Shown here piece after piece: positions 1 through 8,840 of a DNA stretch of 64,000 nucleotides (position 1 is the stretch's first letter; every line of letters starts with the position of its first letter). The notes below the pieces were generated by a model, which saw only the letters and a list, made by a program, of their open reading frames with translations, had not been told where the DNA came from and made no database searches. The DNA comes from Aquilutibacter rugosus (GTDB lineage Bacteria > Pseudomonadota > Gammaproteobacteria > Xanthomonadales > Xanthomonadaceae). The position numbers and the translations under genes are program-made. The stretch lies in NCBI RefSeq assembly GCF_036541335.1, contig NZ_JAZHBO010000002.1:310001-374000 (forward strand), written 5' to 3'.

Positions 1-5
1 CCCTT

Positions 6-1847
6 TCATGGCTTGGGCTCAACCGCGGTGCCGGCCAGCTGCCGATCGGCCAGTTTGGCCAGGCCCACGAATTGGCGGCGAGTGCCGTCAGCGTCGCGTC
101 CGACGGCCGAGTTGGCGGTGCGGATGACATCAGCCCAGTGCCAGTTGCCGATGTTCGTGCCGCCGCGCAACAGATCCGCAAAACCGATTACTGCCGCAGC
201 AAAGCGCAGCGATTCGCTGGGGCGTTGCAGAGCAGAGGCCAGTACCGGCTGTGAGACCAGGGTGCTGTTGTCCTGATTCGGCAACTTATAGCGAATCGAG
301 ATGTTGGCGATCTCGCCGTTACCTGCGGCTGTCGAAGTCGCGGCCTCGGAACTGCCGTATCGGCGTGGCGAGGTGCCCTTGGCGGCGGACTGCGCCGGCG
401 TCAACTCGTAGATCGCGGTCACTTGCTGGCCGGCACCGACTTCGCCCGCATCCACACGATCGTTGCTGAAATCGGCCTCGTTCAGAACGCGGTTCTCATA
501 ACCGATTAGACGGTATTCGGCCACTTCTGCCGGATTGAATTCGACCTGGATCTTCATGTCCTTGGCGATGGTCTGCATCACAGACTGCATTTCATCGCGC
601 ATGACGCGCTGCGCTTCGAGCGGGGAATCAATGTATGCGTGACGACCGTTGCCGACATCTGCTAGCTGCTCGGCCATTTCATCGTTGTAGTTGCCTTCGC
701 CAAAACCCAAGGTGGTCAAGGCCACGCCGCTGCTGCGCTGGCTGGCGACATAGGTCTTGAGTGACTCGCCGTTAAAGTTGCCGACATTGAAGTCACCGTC
801 AGTAGCCAGCAGGATGCGATTGGCGCCATCCTTGCGGAAGTTCTCCCGCGCTACTTTGTACGCAAGCTCCAGGCCTTCGCCGCCGTTGGTGCTGCCGCCG
901 GCATCCAGTCGATCGAGCGCCTCAATGATGGCCGACTTGTTCGAACCCGGTGTCGAAGGCAAGACCAGCCCCGCCGAGCCTGCATAAGCCACGATGGCGA
1001 CCCGGTCCACCGGCCGTAAGCTCTTGACCAGTTGTTTGAGGCTGTACTTCACCAAATCCAACTTATCCTCGGATTCCATCGAGCCGGACGTGTCGATCAG
1101 GAACACGAGATTGGCCGGCGGCGGCGAGCTGGCCCGCGGTGCATAGCCCTTGATGCCGACCATCATCAGCGTCCGGCCGTTATTCCACGGTGCCGTCGCG
1201 TACTCCGTACTGATGGCGAAGGGCTTGCCGGCGTCACGCGGTTCGTTGCGCGAGTAGCGGAAATAGTTCAGGAATTCTTCGACACGCACTGCATCGGCGG
1301 GGATTCGATCGTTGCCGCAAATCATGCGACGTACGTTGGCATAGCTACCGGTGTCCACATCAATGGAGAAGGTCGAAACCGGATTGTCATCCGTTCGAGT
1401 GAGTGCGTTGTCCTTGAAGTGGGCGTAATTCTCGGTGTTGCGCTCGGGCAACTGCATGCCCGGCGTAATCCCGCGCGCTTTGCTGACATAGCGTGCTGCG
1501 CTTGCGTGCGCGGCTTGTGCGTGAACCACTGCCGCACTGGCGGCTGCCTGTTGCGCGGCAGCGACTTGCGGCGCCAATGGGCGGGCGCCGGAGAGGACGA
1601 CGGGTGCCGGGATCGGTGGCGGCGCTGAAGGGGGCATGCCGATTGGCACCGGCGGGCTCATATACCGATCGTCGTCCTTGCGGTCCTGCCAGAGGGCGGA
1701 CATGTCCGGACACACGACTACGCCTTGTTCCTTTAGGACGGCAGGTTTTGCCGGAGCGGCATTGGCAGCAAGGCTGCTCAGGCCAATGGAGGCAGAGAGC
1801 AGAGCAACGGTGATAGCGCTGAAACGGGGAGTGACTTGCAAGTTCAT
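6..1847 (-). CDS. Secreted VWA-domain protein, YfbK-like
   Basis: A 613-residue protein with an N-terminal signal peptide (hydrophobic stretch at about residues 12-30, then an Ala-rich cleavage region). An Ala/Pro-rich linker follows to about residue 120. A conserved N-terminal segment (about 140-235) then leads into a von Willebrand factor A domain that opens with the metal-binding (MIDAS) motif DTSGS at 252-256. The C-terminal part resembles the DUF3520 region of YfbK-type proteins. This family is periplasmic or membrane-associated and of unknown exact role; metal-dependent ligand binding is inferred from the intact MIDAS motif. It lies downstream of ygfZ on the same strand, 97 nt away, with no strong terminator between them. 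Confidence 0.85.
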   Translation of the reverse strand: MNLQVTPRFSAITVALLSASIGLSSLAANAAPAKPAVLKEQGVVVCPDMSALWQDRKDDDRYMSPPVPIGMPPSAPPPIPAPVVLSGARPLAPQVAAAQQAAASAAVVHAQAAHASAARYVSKARGITPGMQLPERNTENYAHFKDNALTRTDDNPVSTFSIDVDTGSYANVRRMICGNDRIPADAVRVEEFLNYFRYSRNEPRDAGKPFAISTEYATAPWNNGRTLMMVGIKGYAPRASSPPPANLVFLIDTSGSMESEDKLDLVKYSLKQLVKSLRPVDRVAIVAYAGSAGLVLPSTPGSNKSAIIEALDRLDAGGSTNGGEGLELAYKVARENFRKDGANRILLATDGDFNVGNFNGESLKTYVASQRSSGVALTTLGFGEGNYNDEMAEQLADVGNGRHAYIDSPLEAQRVMRDEMQSVMQTIAKDMKIQVEFNPAEVAEYRLIGYENRVLNEADFSNDRVDAGEVGAGQQVTAIYELTPAQSAAKGTSPRRYGSSEAATSTAAGNGEIANISIRYKLPNQDNSTLVSQPVLASALQRPSESLRFAAAVIGFADLLRGGTNIGNWHWADVIRTANSAVGRDADGTRRQFVGLAKLADRQLAGTAVEPKP

Positions 1848-1944
1848 GGCGCAATTCCAAGTGGGTTCAATGAGCTAAACGCACGAACCGCGCCAATGGG
1901 GTTAAACCCGTAACATTATTTTTTGGCCACCGGGCCCCAAGTGC

Positions 1945-2724
1945 TTACAGAACGGCCAAGCCGGCCTGATCATCGCCGAACTGAGCGCTGCAAACCAAAG
2001 TGGCCGGATCGGCCTGCGTCAGAGCAATATCGCTCAGCAGCGTCAATTGCCGCTTGTTCTTGCCGAGAAAATGGGTGCGTGCCACGATCTCCTGACCGGG
2101 GTAGCAGCCTTTCTTGACCGATACTGCATGCAGTAACTGCAAGCTGATCTGGTGCGGGGTCCATCGTTCGATCTGTTCGCCGTGCAGTGACGGGATACCG
2201 CCCAATAGTGAAGCCATTGCCCAGGCGGATGCGCCCTCGGTAACCGCAGTCTCAGCCCGTGGCCGCAAGTGCAGGGAGCGCGGGACTAGAGCAGTGGCGA
2301 GATTGAGCTCCAGCTGACGCGCATTCCAGTCACCGGCAATCTGCTGAGCAGCAACTGTCGAGGTACCAAACCGGCCCACACACTCGAGCTCGGACCAGAC
2401 GCCCAGTTGCACGCGGTTGCGCAAAACGTAGCCGATCAGGCGACGACCCAACTCCGCAGCGGGCATGTCGGGTGAAACGATCAGGAGCTCATCCTCGGCA
2501 ACGCGCAGCAGCAGGAACAGTGCAATCACGCGTCCTTTGGTGCTCAGCCAGCCGTTCCATTGCCACTGCATCACATCGAGCAGGGCGACATCATTCATGA
2601 ACTGCGCTTGCGCAAACGCGACGGCATCCGGGCCTTTGAGGCCAAGGATGGAATAGCCGGGCAACACCGAGTCCGACGGGCTCGATGCAAGAAACTTGTT
2701 AAGAGAGGGCGGAATGTTTACCAT
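1945..2724 (-). CDS. ygfZ: Folate-binding Fe/S cluster repair protein YgfZ
   Basis: A 259-residue protein of the YgfZ/IBA57 (GcvT-like) family. The family signature KGCYPGQE is present at residues 205-212, with its conserved cysteine at 207. Family members bind tetrahydrofolate and help maintain or repair iron-sulfur enzymes, and are linked to tRNA thiomethylation by MiaB. The gene diverges from sdhC with only 28 bp between start codons, so each promoter must lie at least partly in the other's coding region. Placing an Fe/S maintenance factor next to the Fe/S enzyme succinate dehydrogenase makes functional sense. Confidence 0.93.
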   Translation of the reverse strand: MVNIPPSLNKFLASSPSDSVLPGYSILGLKGPDAVAFAQAQFMNDVALLDVMQWQWNGWLSTKGRVIALFLLLRVAEDELLIVSPDMPAAELGRRLIGYVLRNRVQLGVWSELECVGRFGTSTVAAQQIAGDWNARQLELNLATALVPRSLHLRPRAETAVTEGASAWAMASLLGGIPSLHGEQIERWTPHQISLQLLHAVSVKKGCYPGQEIVARTHFLGKNKRQLTLLSDIALTQADPATLVCSAQFGDDQAGLAVL

Positions 2725-2752
2725 TTAGTGATCCATTTTAAGGGATTTGCGA

Positions 2753-3148
2753 ATGGCAAACCGCGACCGTCCATTGTCACCGCACCTGCAGGTCTATCGC
2801 TGGCAGGCGCAAATGGTGTCGTCAATCCTGCATCGGGCCACCGGCATCTTTAATGTCCTTGGTGCTCTGGTGTTGGTCTGCGGACTCATGCATCTGGCAT
2901 CGGGTCCTGCTTCCTGGGCTCAGTTCATGGAGTGCATTCGCTCTCCGATAGGCTTCCTGTTCCTGTTTGCGTGGAGCTGGACCATTGCCTATCACCTGAT
3001 CAACGGCATCCGCCATATCGTGCAGGACGCCGGCTACGGCTTCTCAATTCCTGCCTTTGTGCGCAGCAGCTGGATCAGCCTGATTGGCAGCCTGGTGCTG
3101 ACCGTGATGGTCTGGCTGATTGTCATCACTAACGGAGGTGCCGCATGA
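2753..3148 (+). CDS. sdhC: Succinate dehydrogenase cytochrome b556 subunit
   Basis: A 131-residue membrane subunit of complex II. The N-terminal SPHLxVYRWQ block and the SILHRxTG block are typical of SdhC and contribute to the quinone site. Three membrane helices follow. The haem b axial histidine is predicted at His81 in the AYHLINGIRH segment. I chose the ATG at 2753 because AAGGGA sits 7 nt upstream (2740-2745); a TTG two codons earlier is in frame but lies too close to that site. The stop codon overlaps the start of sdhD. Confidence 0.95.
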   Translation: MANRDRPLSPHLQVYRWQAQMVSSILHRATGIFNVLGALVLVCGLMHLASGPASWAQFMECIRSPIGFLFLFAWSWTIAYHLINGIRHIVQDAGYGFSIPAFVRSSWISLIGSLVLTVMVWLIVITNGGAA

Positions 3149-3540
3149 GCCGCGCTGCAGATTCCTTGCGTAACCCGCTCAAGCGCGCCCGCGGTCTGGG
3201 CAGTGCAAAGTCGGGTACCGGTCATTTCATCCGTCAGCGTGCAACCGCCATTGCGGTGGGCCTGTTCGGTTTGTACACGCTGGGCCTGATTCTGTTCTGC
3301 ATGACCTCCGATTACGCCAATGCCATTGCGGTGGTTCGCCATCCGCTGAACATGGTCGTGCTGATCGGATTGGTCATCACCATGTTCTGGCACGCCAAAC
3401 TCGGTCTGCAGGTCGTGGTCGAGGATTACGTCCACACGCATGGCCTGGCGATTACTCTGCAATGGCTAATCGTTTTCATCTGTGCCGTCGCTGCGCTTGC
3501 AGGCGTGACGGCCATCCTGCGCATCGCGCTCGGAGCTTAA
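3145..3540 (+). CDS. sdhD: Succinate dehydrogenase membrane anchor subunit
   Basis: A 131-residue second membrane anchor of complex II with three predicted helices (about residues 35-53, 66-88 and 103-125). The conserved segment HAKLGLQVVVEDYVH near residue 80 matches the SdhD quinone/haem region. Its ATG overlaps the sdhC stop (ATGA), so the two anchors are probably translated together in equal amounts. sdhA follows after 3 nt. Confidence 0.93.
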   Translation: MSRAADSLRNPLKRARGLGSAKSGTGHFIRQRATAIAVGLFGLYTLGLILFCMTSDYANAIAVVRHPLNMVVLIGLVITMFWHAKLGLQVVVEDYVHTHGLAITLQWLIVFICAVAALAGVTAILRIALGA

Positions 3541-3543
3541 TTC

Positions 3544-5340
3544 GTGGCAACTAATTCGTATCCCATCCAGGAACATGACTTTGACATGGTCGTGGTCGGC
3601 GCCGGTGGTGCCGGTCTGCGCGCCACCTTCGGTCTGGCCCAAAAGGGCCTAAAGACGGCCTGTATTACCAAGGTGTTCCCGACGCGTTCGCATACCGTCG
3701 CCGCTCAGGGCGGTATCGCCGCTGCGCTGGCCAACATGGGCGAGGACAGCTGGCAGTATCACTTCTACGACACCGTCAAAGGTTCGGACTGGTTGGGCGA
3801 CCAGGATGCCATCGCCTACATGTGCCGTGAGGCCATTCCGGCCGTGGTAGAACTGGAGCATTACGGTGTGCCGTTCTCGCGCACCGATGAGGGCAAGATC
3901 TATCAGCGTCCGTTCGGTGGCATGACCACCCGCAACGGCGAGGGCCCGCCGGCGCAACGTACCTGTGCCGCTGCAGACCGTACCGGTCACGCCATCCTGC
4001 ATACGCTGTATCAGCAGTCGTTGGCTCACGATGCCGAGTTCTTTATCGAGTATTTCGCACTCGACCTGATCATGGACGACAACGGTGCCTGCACCGGCGT
4101 GCTGGCCATGGACATGTCCGACGGCACCTTGCACCTGTTCCGCGCCCAAGGCACCGTGCTGGCCACCGGCGGTTACGGCCGCGCCTATTTCAGCGCGACG
4201 TCGGCTCACACCTGTACGGGTGACGGCGGCGGTATGGCGCTGCGCGCCGGTCTGGCCCTGCAGGATATGGAATTCGTGCAATTCCACCCGACCGGTATTT
4301 ACGGCGCGGGCTGTCTGATCACTGAGGGTGTGCGCGGTGAAGGCGGCATTCTGCGCAACAGCCAAGGCGAACGCTTCATGGAGCGTTATGCACCTTCGGT
4401 CAAGGATCTGGCACCGCGTGACATGGTCAGCCGTTCGATGACCATGGAAATTCGCGAAGGTCGCGGTGTTGGCGAGCACAAGGATCACATCCTGCTCGAT
4501 CTGACGCACCTAGGTCCCGAAGTCATTCATAAAAAGCTGCCGGGTATCGCCGAAAGCGCCCGCATCTTTGCCGGCGTCGATGTTGAAAAGCAGCCGATTC
4601 CGGTCATCCCGACGGTTCACTACAACATGGGCGGCATTCCGACCAACTACCACGGCGAAGTGGTGCAACTGCGCAACGGCAACCCCGACGCGGTGGTCCC
4701 GGGTCTGTACGCCATCGGCGAAGCAGCCTGCGTGTCCGTGCACGGTGCCAACCGTCTGGGTTCCAACTCCTTGCTCGACCTGGTGGTGTTCGGTCGTGCG
4801 GTCGCCAATCGCGCTGCCGAAACGATCACTCCTGCCAAGTCGCAAACTGCCGTGCCGCAAGCGTCGGTGGATAAGGCAATTGACCGTCTCGACAATCTGC
4901 GTTATGCCCGCGGCAGCACGCCGACGGCTGTCATCCGTGACCGCATGCAACGCACGATGCAGGCCGACGCGGCCGTGTTCCGTACCGGAGAAACGCTGGC
5001 CGAAGGCGTCGCCAAGATGCGGGACATTCACGCCTCCTTTGCCGATGTGCAGACCACCGACCGTTCGCTGATCTGGAACTCGGATCTGATCGAAACGTTC
5101 GAACTGGCCAACTTGCTTGACCAGGCCGTGGTGACCATCGTCTCGGCGGAGAACCGCAAGGAATCGCGCGGTGCACATGCCCGCGAGGATTTCCCGCAAC
5201 GTGATGACGAGAACTGGATGAAGCACACACTGTGCTCCATCGACGAAAAGGGCAATACCAACCTCGACTACCGTCCGGTGCATTTGTACACCAACACCGA
5301 CGATGTAGCCGTTATTCCGCCGAAAGAACGTAAGTACTGA
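3544..5340 (+). CDS. sdhA: Succinate dehydrogenase flavoprotein subunit
   Basis: A 598-residue FAD subunit that oxidises succinate to fumarate on the cytoplasmic face of complex II. The dinucleotide motif GAGGAG is at about residues 19-24. The covalent FAD histidine is His50 in the RSHTVAAQGG motif. The substrate-site FHPTG motif and the catalytic-arginine REGRG motif are both present. Length is normal for the family. It starts with GTG at 3544. Covalent flavinylation needs SdhE, encoded two genes downstream. Confidence 0.97.
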   Translation: MATNSYPIQEHDFDMVVVGAGGAGLRATFGLAQKGLKTACITKVFPTRSHTVAAQGGIAAALANMGEDSWQYHFYDTVKGSDWLGDQDAIAYMCREAIPAVVELEHYGVPFSRTDEGKIYQRPFGGMTTRNGEGPPAQRTCAAADRTGHAILHTLYQQSLAHDAEFFIEYFALDLIMDDNGACTGVLAMDMSDGTLHLFRAQGTVLATGGYGRAYFSATSAHTCTGDGGGMALRAGLALQDMEFVQFHPTGIYGAGCLITEGVRGEGGILRNSQGERFMERYAPSVKDLAPRDMVSRSMTMEIREGRGVGEHKDHILLDLTHLGPEVIHKKLPGIAESARIFAGVDVEKQPIPVIPTVHYNMGGIPTNYHGEVVQLRNGNPDAVVPGLYAIGEAACVSVHGANRLGSNSLLDLVVFGRAVANRAAETITPAKSQTAVPQASVDKAIDRLDNLRYARGSTPTAVIRDRMQRTMQADAAVFRTGETLAEGVAKMRDIHASFADVQTTDRSLIWNSDLIETFELANLLDQAVVTIVSAENRKESRGAHAREDFPQRDDENWMKHTLCSIDEKGNTNLDYRPVHLYTNTDDVAVIPPKERKY

Positions 5341-5358
5341 TCGGGGAGAGAACAGATC

Positions 5359-6141
5359 ATGGCAGAATTTTCGCTTCCCAAGAACTCCAAGGTAGAAACC
5401 GGTCGTCACTGGCCGGCGCCTAACGCCAAGAACAAGCGCGTTTTCAAGATTTACCGTTGGAACCCCGAAGACGGTCGCAACCCCACGCTCGACACTTACG
5501 AGCTGGATCTGGACTCCTGCGGGCCCATGGTGCTGGACGCACTGATCAAGATCAAAAATGAGATTGATCCGACACTGACCTTCCGTCGCTCCTGCCGCGA
5601 AGGCATCTGCGGCTCCTGCGCCATGAACATCGGCGGCACCAACACGCTGGCTTGCGTGCGTGCCATCGAAGATGTCCCGGGTAAGGACATTGCCATCTAT
5701 CCGCTGCCGCACATGGAAGTAGTCAAGGATCTGGTTCCGGATCTGACGCATTTCTATGCGCAATACGCATCGATCAAGCCGTGGCTGCGCACGCAGTCGC
5801 CGGCCCCGTCCGATCGTGAGCGTCTGCAGTCGCCGGCCGATCGCGACAAGCTCGACGGTCTGTACGAATGCATCCTGTGCGCCTGCTGCTCCACCTCGTG
5901 CCCCTCGTACTGGTGGAATGGTGACCGTTACCTGGGTCCCGCGATCCTGCTGCAGTCCTATCGCTGGATCATCGACTCGCGCGATGAGGACACCGGTGCC
6001 CGCCTGGACGATCTCGAAGACCCGTTCAAGCTATACCGCTGCCACACCATCATGAACTGCGCCCGGACCTGCCCCAAGGGTCTGAATCCGGCCAAGGCCA
6101 TCGGCGAAATTAAAAAGCTGATGCTTGAGCGGCAGATTTAA
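5359..6141 (+). CDS. sdhB: Succinate dehydrogenase iron-sulfur subunit
   Basis: A 260-residue electron-transfer subunit of complex II. The [2Fe-2S] ligands are C79, C84, C87 and C99. The ferredoxin-like half carries C171/C174/C177/C181 and C228/C234/C238, enough for the [4Fe-4S] and [3Fe-4S] clusters. It passes electrons from the FAD of SdhA to ubiquinone bound by SdhCD. The ATG at 5359 lies 18 nt after the sdhA stop, with GGGGAGAG upstream as the ribosome-binding site. Confidence 0.97.
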   Translation: MAEFSLPKNSKVETGRHWPAPNAKNKRVFKIYRWNPEDGRNPTLDTYELDLDSCGPMVLDALIKIKNEIDPTLTFRRSCREGICGSCAMNIGGTNTLACVRAIEDVPGKDIAIYPLPHMEVVKDLVPDLTHFYAQYASIKPWLRTQSPAPSDRERLQSPADRDKLDGLYECILCACCSTSCPSYWWNGDRYLGPAILLQSYRWIIDSRDEDTGARLDDLEDPFKLYRCHTIMNCARTCPKGLNPAKAIGEIKKLMLERQI

Positions 6142-6172
6142 TTCAAGCAACTGCATAATTAGCCGATAAATC

Positions 6173-6469
6173 ATGACGGATTCACAACCGAATGATTTCG
6201 CAGAGGCCGCCGACGAGGCGGCCTTGTTGCGCAAAGTCCGCTGGAAGTGTCGGCGCGGCATGCGCGAACTCGATCGCATCATGGAACGCTACCTGTCGGA
6301 CCGATGGCCGCAGGCGTCCGCTGCTGAGCGCGATCAGTTCCTGTCCTTGCTCGATGTCGAGGACGATAAGCTCTTCCAATGGTTCATGGGTTACGAGCCC
6401 TGCACGGATGAGCGCTATTCCGACATCGTCCGCCTCGTCGGTGGATTACCGCCTGATTCGGCAAGCTAG
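6173..6469 (+). CDS. sdhE: FAD assembly factor SdhE
   Basis: A 98-residue protein of the SdhE/Sdh5 (YgfY) family, which promotes covalent attachment of FAD to SdhA. The hallmark RGMRE motif is present in the block CRRGMRELDRIMERYL. It follows sdhB after 31 nt, so the enzyme and its flavinylation factor are made together. The next gene (ygfX-like) begins inside its 3' end in another frame. In E. coli the same pair, ygfY-ygfX, is also known as cptB-cptA. Confidence 0.93.
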   Translation: MTDSQPNDFAEAADEAALLRKVRWKCRRGMRELDRIMERYLSDRWPQASAAERDQFLSLLDVEDDKLFQWFMGYEPCTDERYSDIVRLVGGLPPDSAS

Positions 6470-6857
6470 TCGGCTGCCGGTTGGTATCAGCGCCCTGGCG
6501 GGGCTGTTTTTGACGTTCTCTTTAACCGGCAGTGCCTTACGGACTGCGGCGACGGGCTGGCAGCTGGTCGCGGCCGTTCTGACGCTAGCGGCATTGTGGT
6601 GTTTGCATTCCCGGCTGGTGCGAGTCACGCGTCTGGAGCTGGAGTGGGGCACCGCCGGTCCGATCATTCTGGACGGCGAATCCTTTAAGAGCCTGCAGAC
6701 CGAGTGGCGTGGGCCGCTTTGCTTGATGGTGTTTTCTGCGGGCGATGCGGTGGCCACTCGCGTGGTGGCCTTCGTCGATGGCGAGGAGCGGCGTGAATTC
6801 AAGCTGGCTGTGATGCGGCGGGATGCTTCGCAGGCGCGTGAAGCCGTGGCACCATAG
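6441..6857 (+). CDS. ygfX: YgfX-like membrane protein
   Basis: A 138-residue protein with two closely spaced hydrophobic segments near its N-terminus (about residues 15-31 and 37-53), followed by a soluble C-terminal region. Size, topology and position directly after sdhE match the YgfX (CptA, DUF1434) family; sequence similarity itself is weak by eye. The GTG at 6441 overlaps sdhE by 29 nt. An in-frame ATG at 6408 would add 11 residues rich in Ser and Ala that do not look conserved. YgfX is described as a toxin-like partner of SdhE in E. coli, but a role in SDH assembly or the membrane is equally plausible. Confidence 0.6.
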   Translation: MDYRLIRQASRLPVGISALAGLFLTFSLTGSALRTAATGWQLVAAVLTLAALWCLHSRLVRVTRLELEWGTAGPIILDGESFKSLQTEWRGPLCLMVFSAGDAVATRVVAFVDGEERREFKLAVMRRDASQAREAVAP

Positions 6858-6861
6858 GCAC

Positions 6862-8106
6862 ATGTTCAAACCCTTACCCGTAGCCATCGGCTTGCGCTAC
6901 CTGCGCGCCAAACGCCGAAATGGCTTTATCTCCTTTATTTCGCTGGCTTCCATTCTCGGCATTGCGCTGGGTGTGGCGGCGCTGATCACGACCCTGTCCG
7001 TCATGAGCGGCTTTCAGATCGAAATTCGCGATCGCATGCTGCAAATGGTGTCGCACGCCACGGTCACCGGATACGGTGAGCCGGTGTACGGCTGGCGCGA
7101 GGTGGATCAGGACATTCGCCGCAACCCTGACGTCGTGGGCGTGGCACCCTATGTCGAAAAGGAAACGCTGCTGACCGGACAACGCAATCAGCCGGCCATG
7201 GTGCGCGGCGTCGAGCCGGCGTTGGAGCCACAGGTCTCGGTGATCAGCAGCAAGGTGACCAGCGGCAAGTTCTCCGATCTGCAGCCGGGGTCGTTCAATA
7301 TCATTGTCGGATCCGAACTGGCGCAATGGTTGGGCGTGAGCGTGGGCGACAAGGTGACGCTGATGACATCGGACTATCGCATCACGCCGGTGAGCGCGGT
7401 GCCGCAGCTCAAGCGCTTTACGGTGAGTGGCATCTTTTCAGCGGGCTATAACGAATACGATCGCGGCATGGCCTTCGTGCACATGCAGGATCTGCAGCGC
7501 GTATTGCGCATTGGCGAAGGCGTGACCGGCCTGCGTGTCAAAGTGCGCGATATGGACAAGGCCTCGATCGTGGCAGGGCAGCTCAATACCGCCTTGCGCG
7601 GCCAGTATCAGGTGTCCGACTGGTCGCGTGAGAACATCAACATGTTCCGCGCCCTCAAGATGGAAAAGACGCTGATGGGCATCCTTCTGTCGCTGATCAT
7701 TGCGATGGGCGCGTTCAATCTGGTGTCGTCGCAAGTCATGCTGGTGACCGATAAGCAGGCCGACATCGCCATCCTGAGGACCTTGGGATTCTCGCCCGGC
7801 GGTGTGATGCGCACATTTATGGTGCAGGGCTCGCTGATTGGCATTATCGGTACGCTCGCCGGTGTGATCTTCGGTGTGCTGCTGACCTTGAACCTCGAAA
7901 ATATCCTGCAGGCCATTGAGGCCGTATTCGGTGTGCAGCTGCTGCCGGAAGATGTGTACTACATCACCGGCTTGCCAACGGATATGCGACTGAGTGACAT
8001 CCTGACGATTTCGGCGGTGTCGCTGACCATGGCCTTCCTTGCGACTTTGTATCCGGCGTGGCGAGCTGCGCGCACCGCACCTGCCGAGGCCCTGCGCTAT
8101 GAGTGA
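6862..8106 (+). CDS. lolC: Lipoprotein-releasing ABC permease LolC/LolE
   Basis: A 414-residue FtsX-superfamily permease: an N-terminal helix (about 26-48), a large periplasmic MacB-PCD domain, then three C-terminal helices. The N-terminal block IGLRYLRAKRRNGFISFIS is typical of LolC/E/F. With LolD it extracts mature lipoproteins from the inner membrane and hands them to LolA. Only one permease is encoded next to lolD here, whereas E. coli has lolC and lolE; it may work as a homodimer or a second gene may lie elsewhere. The ATG at 6862 is chosen over upstream in-frame starts because the conserved N-terminus begins there. Confidence 0.93.
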   Translation: MFKPLPVAIGLRYLRAKRRNGFISFISLASILGIALGVAALITTLSVMSGFQIEIRDRMLQMVSHATVTGYGEPVYGWREVDQDIRRNPDVVGVAPYVEKETLLTGQRNQPAMVRGVEPALEPQVSVISSKVTSGKFSDLQPGSFNIIVGSELAQWLGVSVGDKVTLMTSDYRITPVSAVPQLKRFTVSGIFSAGYNEYDRGMAFVHMQDLQRVLRIGEGVTGLRVKVRDMDKASIVAGQLNTALRGQYQVSDWSRENINMFRALKMEKTLMGILLSLIIAMGAFNLVSSQVMLVTDKQADIAILRTLGFSPGGVMRTFMVQGSLIGIIGTLAGVIFGVLLTLNLENILQAIEAVFGVQLLPEDVYYITGLPTDMRLSDILTISAVSLTMAFLATLYPAWRAARTAPAEALRYE

Positions 8107-8791
8107 AATTCTTGATTCCGTACTGGCCTGCCGCGGTCTGTCGATGACCTATAACGAAGGCCAGCTCCAGACCCCGGTATTCAACGGGCTCGATTTAAAG
8201 GTGGCTCCGGGTGAGACGGTGGCAATTGTCGGTGCATCGGGCGCGGGCAAGAGTACCTTGCTGCACCTGCTGGGCGGCTTGGATACGCCAACCTCCGGTG
8301 AGGTTTATGTCGCCGGCACGCTGATGTCGTCGCTCTCCGATAAGGAGCGCGGCACGTTGCGCAATCGCGCCCTGGGCTTTATCTATCAGTTCCATCACCT
8401 GCTGCCTGAGTTCACCGCGGTGGAAAACGTCATGCTACCGGTGATGCTGGCCGATCAGTCGGTGGCCGCTGCCAAGGCACGGGCGATCGAGTTGCTCGAG
8501 GCGGTCGGCCTGGGCCATCGTCTGAATCACAAGCCCGGTGAGCTCTCCGGTGGTGAACGACAACGTGCTGCCGTGGCTCGTGCGCTGGCCAATCGTCCGC
8601 GCTGCATTCTGGGCGATGAGCCGACGGGTAATCTCGATGAGCGCACCGCTGCAACGGTGTTTGAACTGATGCTGGGCCTCAATCGCGAACACGGCACCTC
8701 GCTGGTGATGGTGACGCACGATCGCCGTTTGGCCGCACGCATGGATCGCGTGGTGGAACTGATCGAAGGCAAGCTGCAGCTCGTCGCCTAA
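8099..8791 (+). CDS. lolD: Lipoprotein-releasing ABC ATPase LolD
   Basis: A 230-residue ABC ATPase. Walker A GASGAGKST is at residues 45-53, the LolD-typical FIYQFHHLLPEFTA stretch contains the Q-loop, the signature is LSGGERQR and Walker B is CILGDEPTGNLD. It powers lipoprotein release by the LolC-type permease. The ATG at 8099 lies within the last codons of lolC, an 8-nt overlap that implies coupled translation. Confidence 0.96.
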   Translation: MSEILDSVLACRGLSMTYNEGQLQTPVFNGLDLKVAPGETVAIVGASGAGKSTLLHLLGGLDTPTSGEVYVAGTLMSSLSDKERGTLRNRALGFIYQFHHLLPEFTAVENVMLPVMLADQSVAAAKARAIELLEAVGLGHRLNHKPGELSGGERQRAAVARALANRPRCILGDEPTGNLDERTAATVFELMLGLNREHGTSLVMVTHDRRLAARMDRVVELIEGKLQLVA

Positions 8792-8840
8792 ACGCGAGAC
8801 TTAAGCCGGCGCCACTCCGCCATGCAGTCAGTCTGCATGG

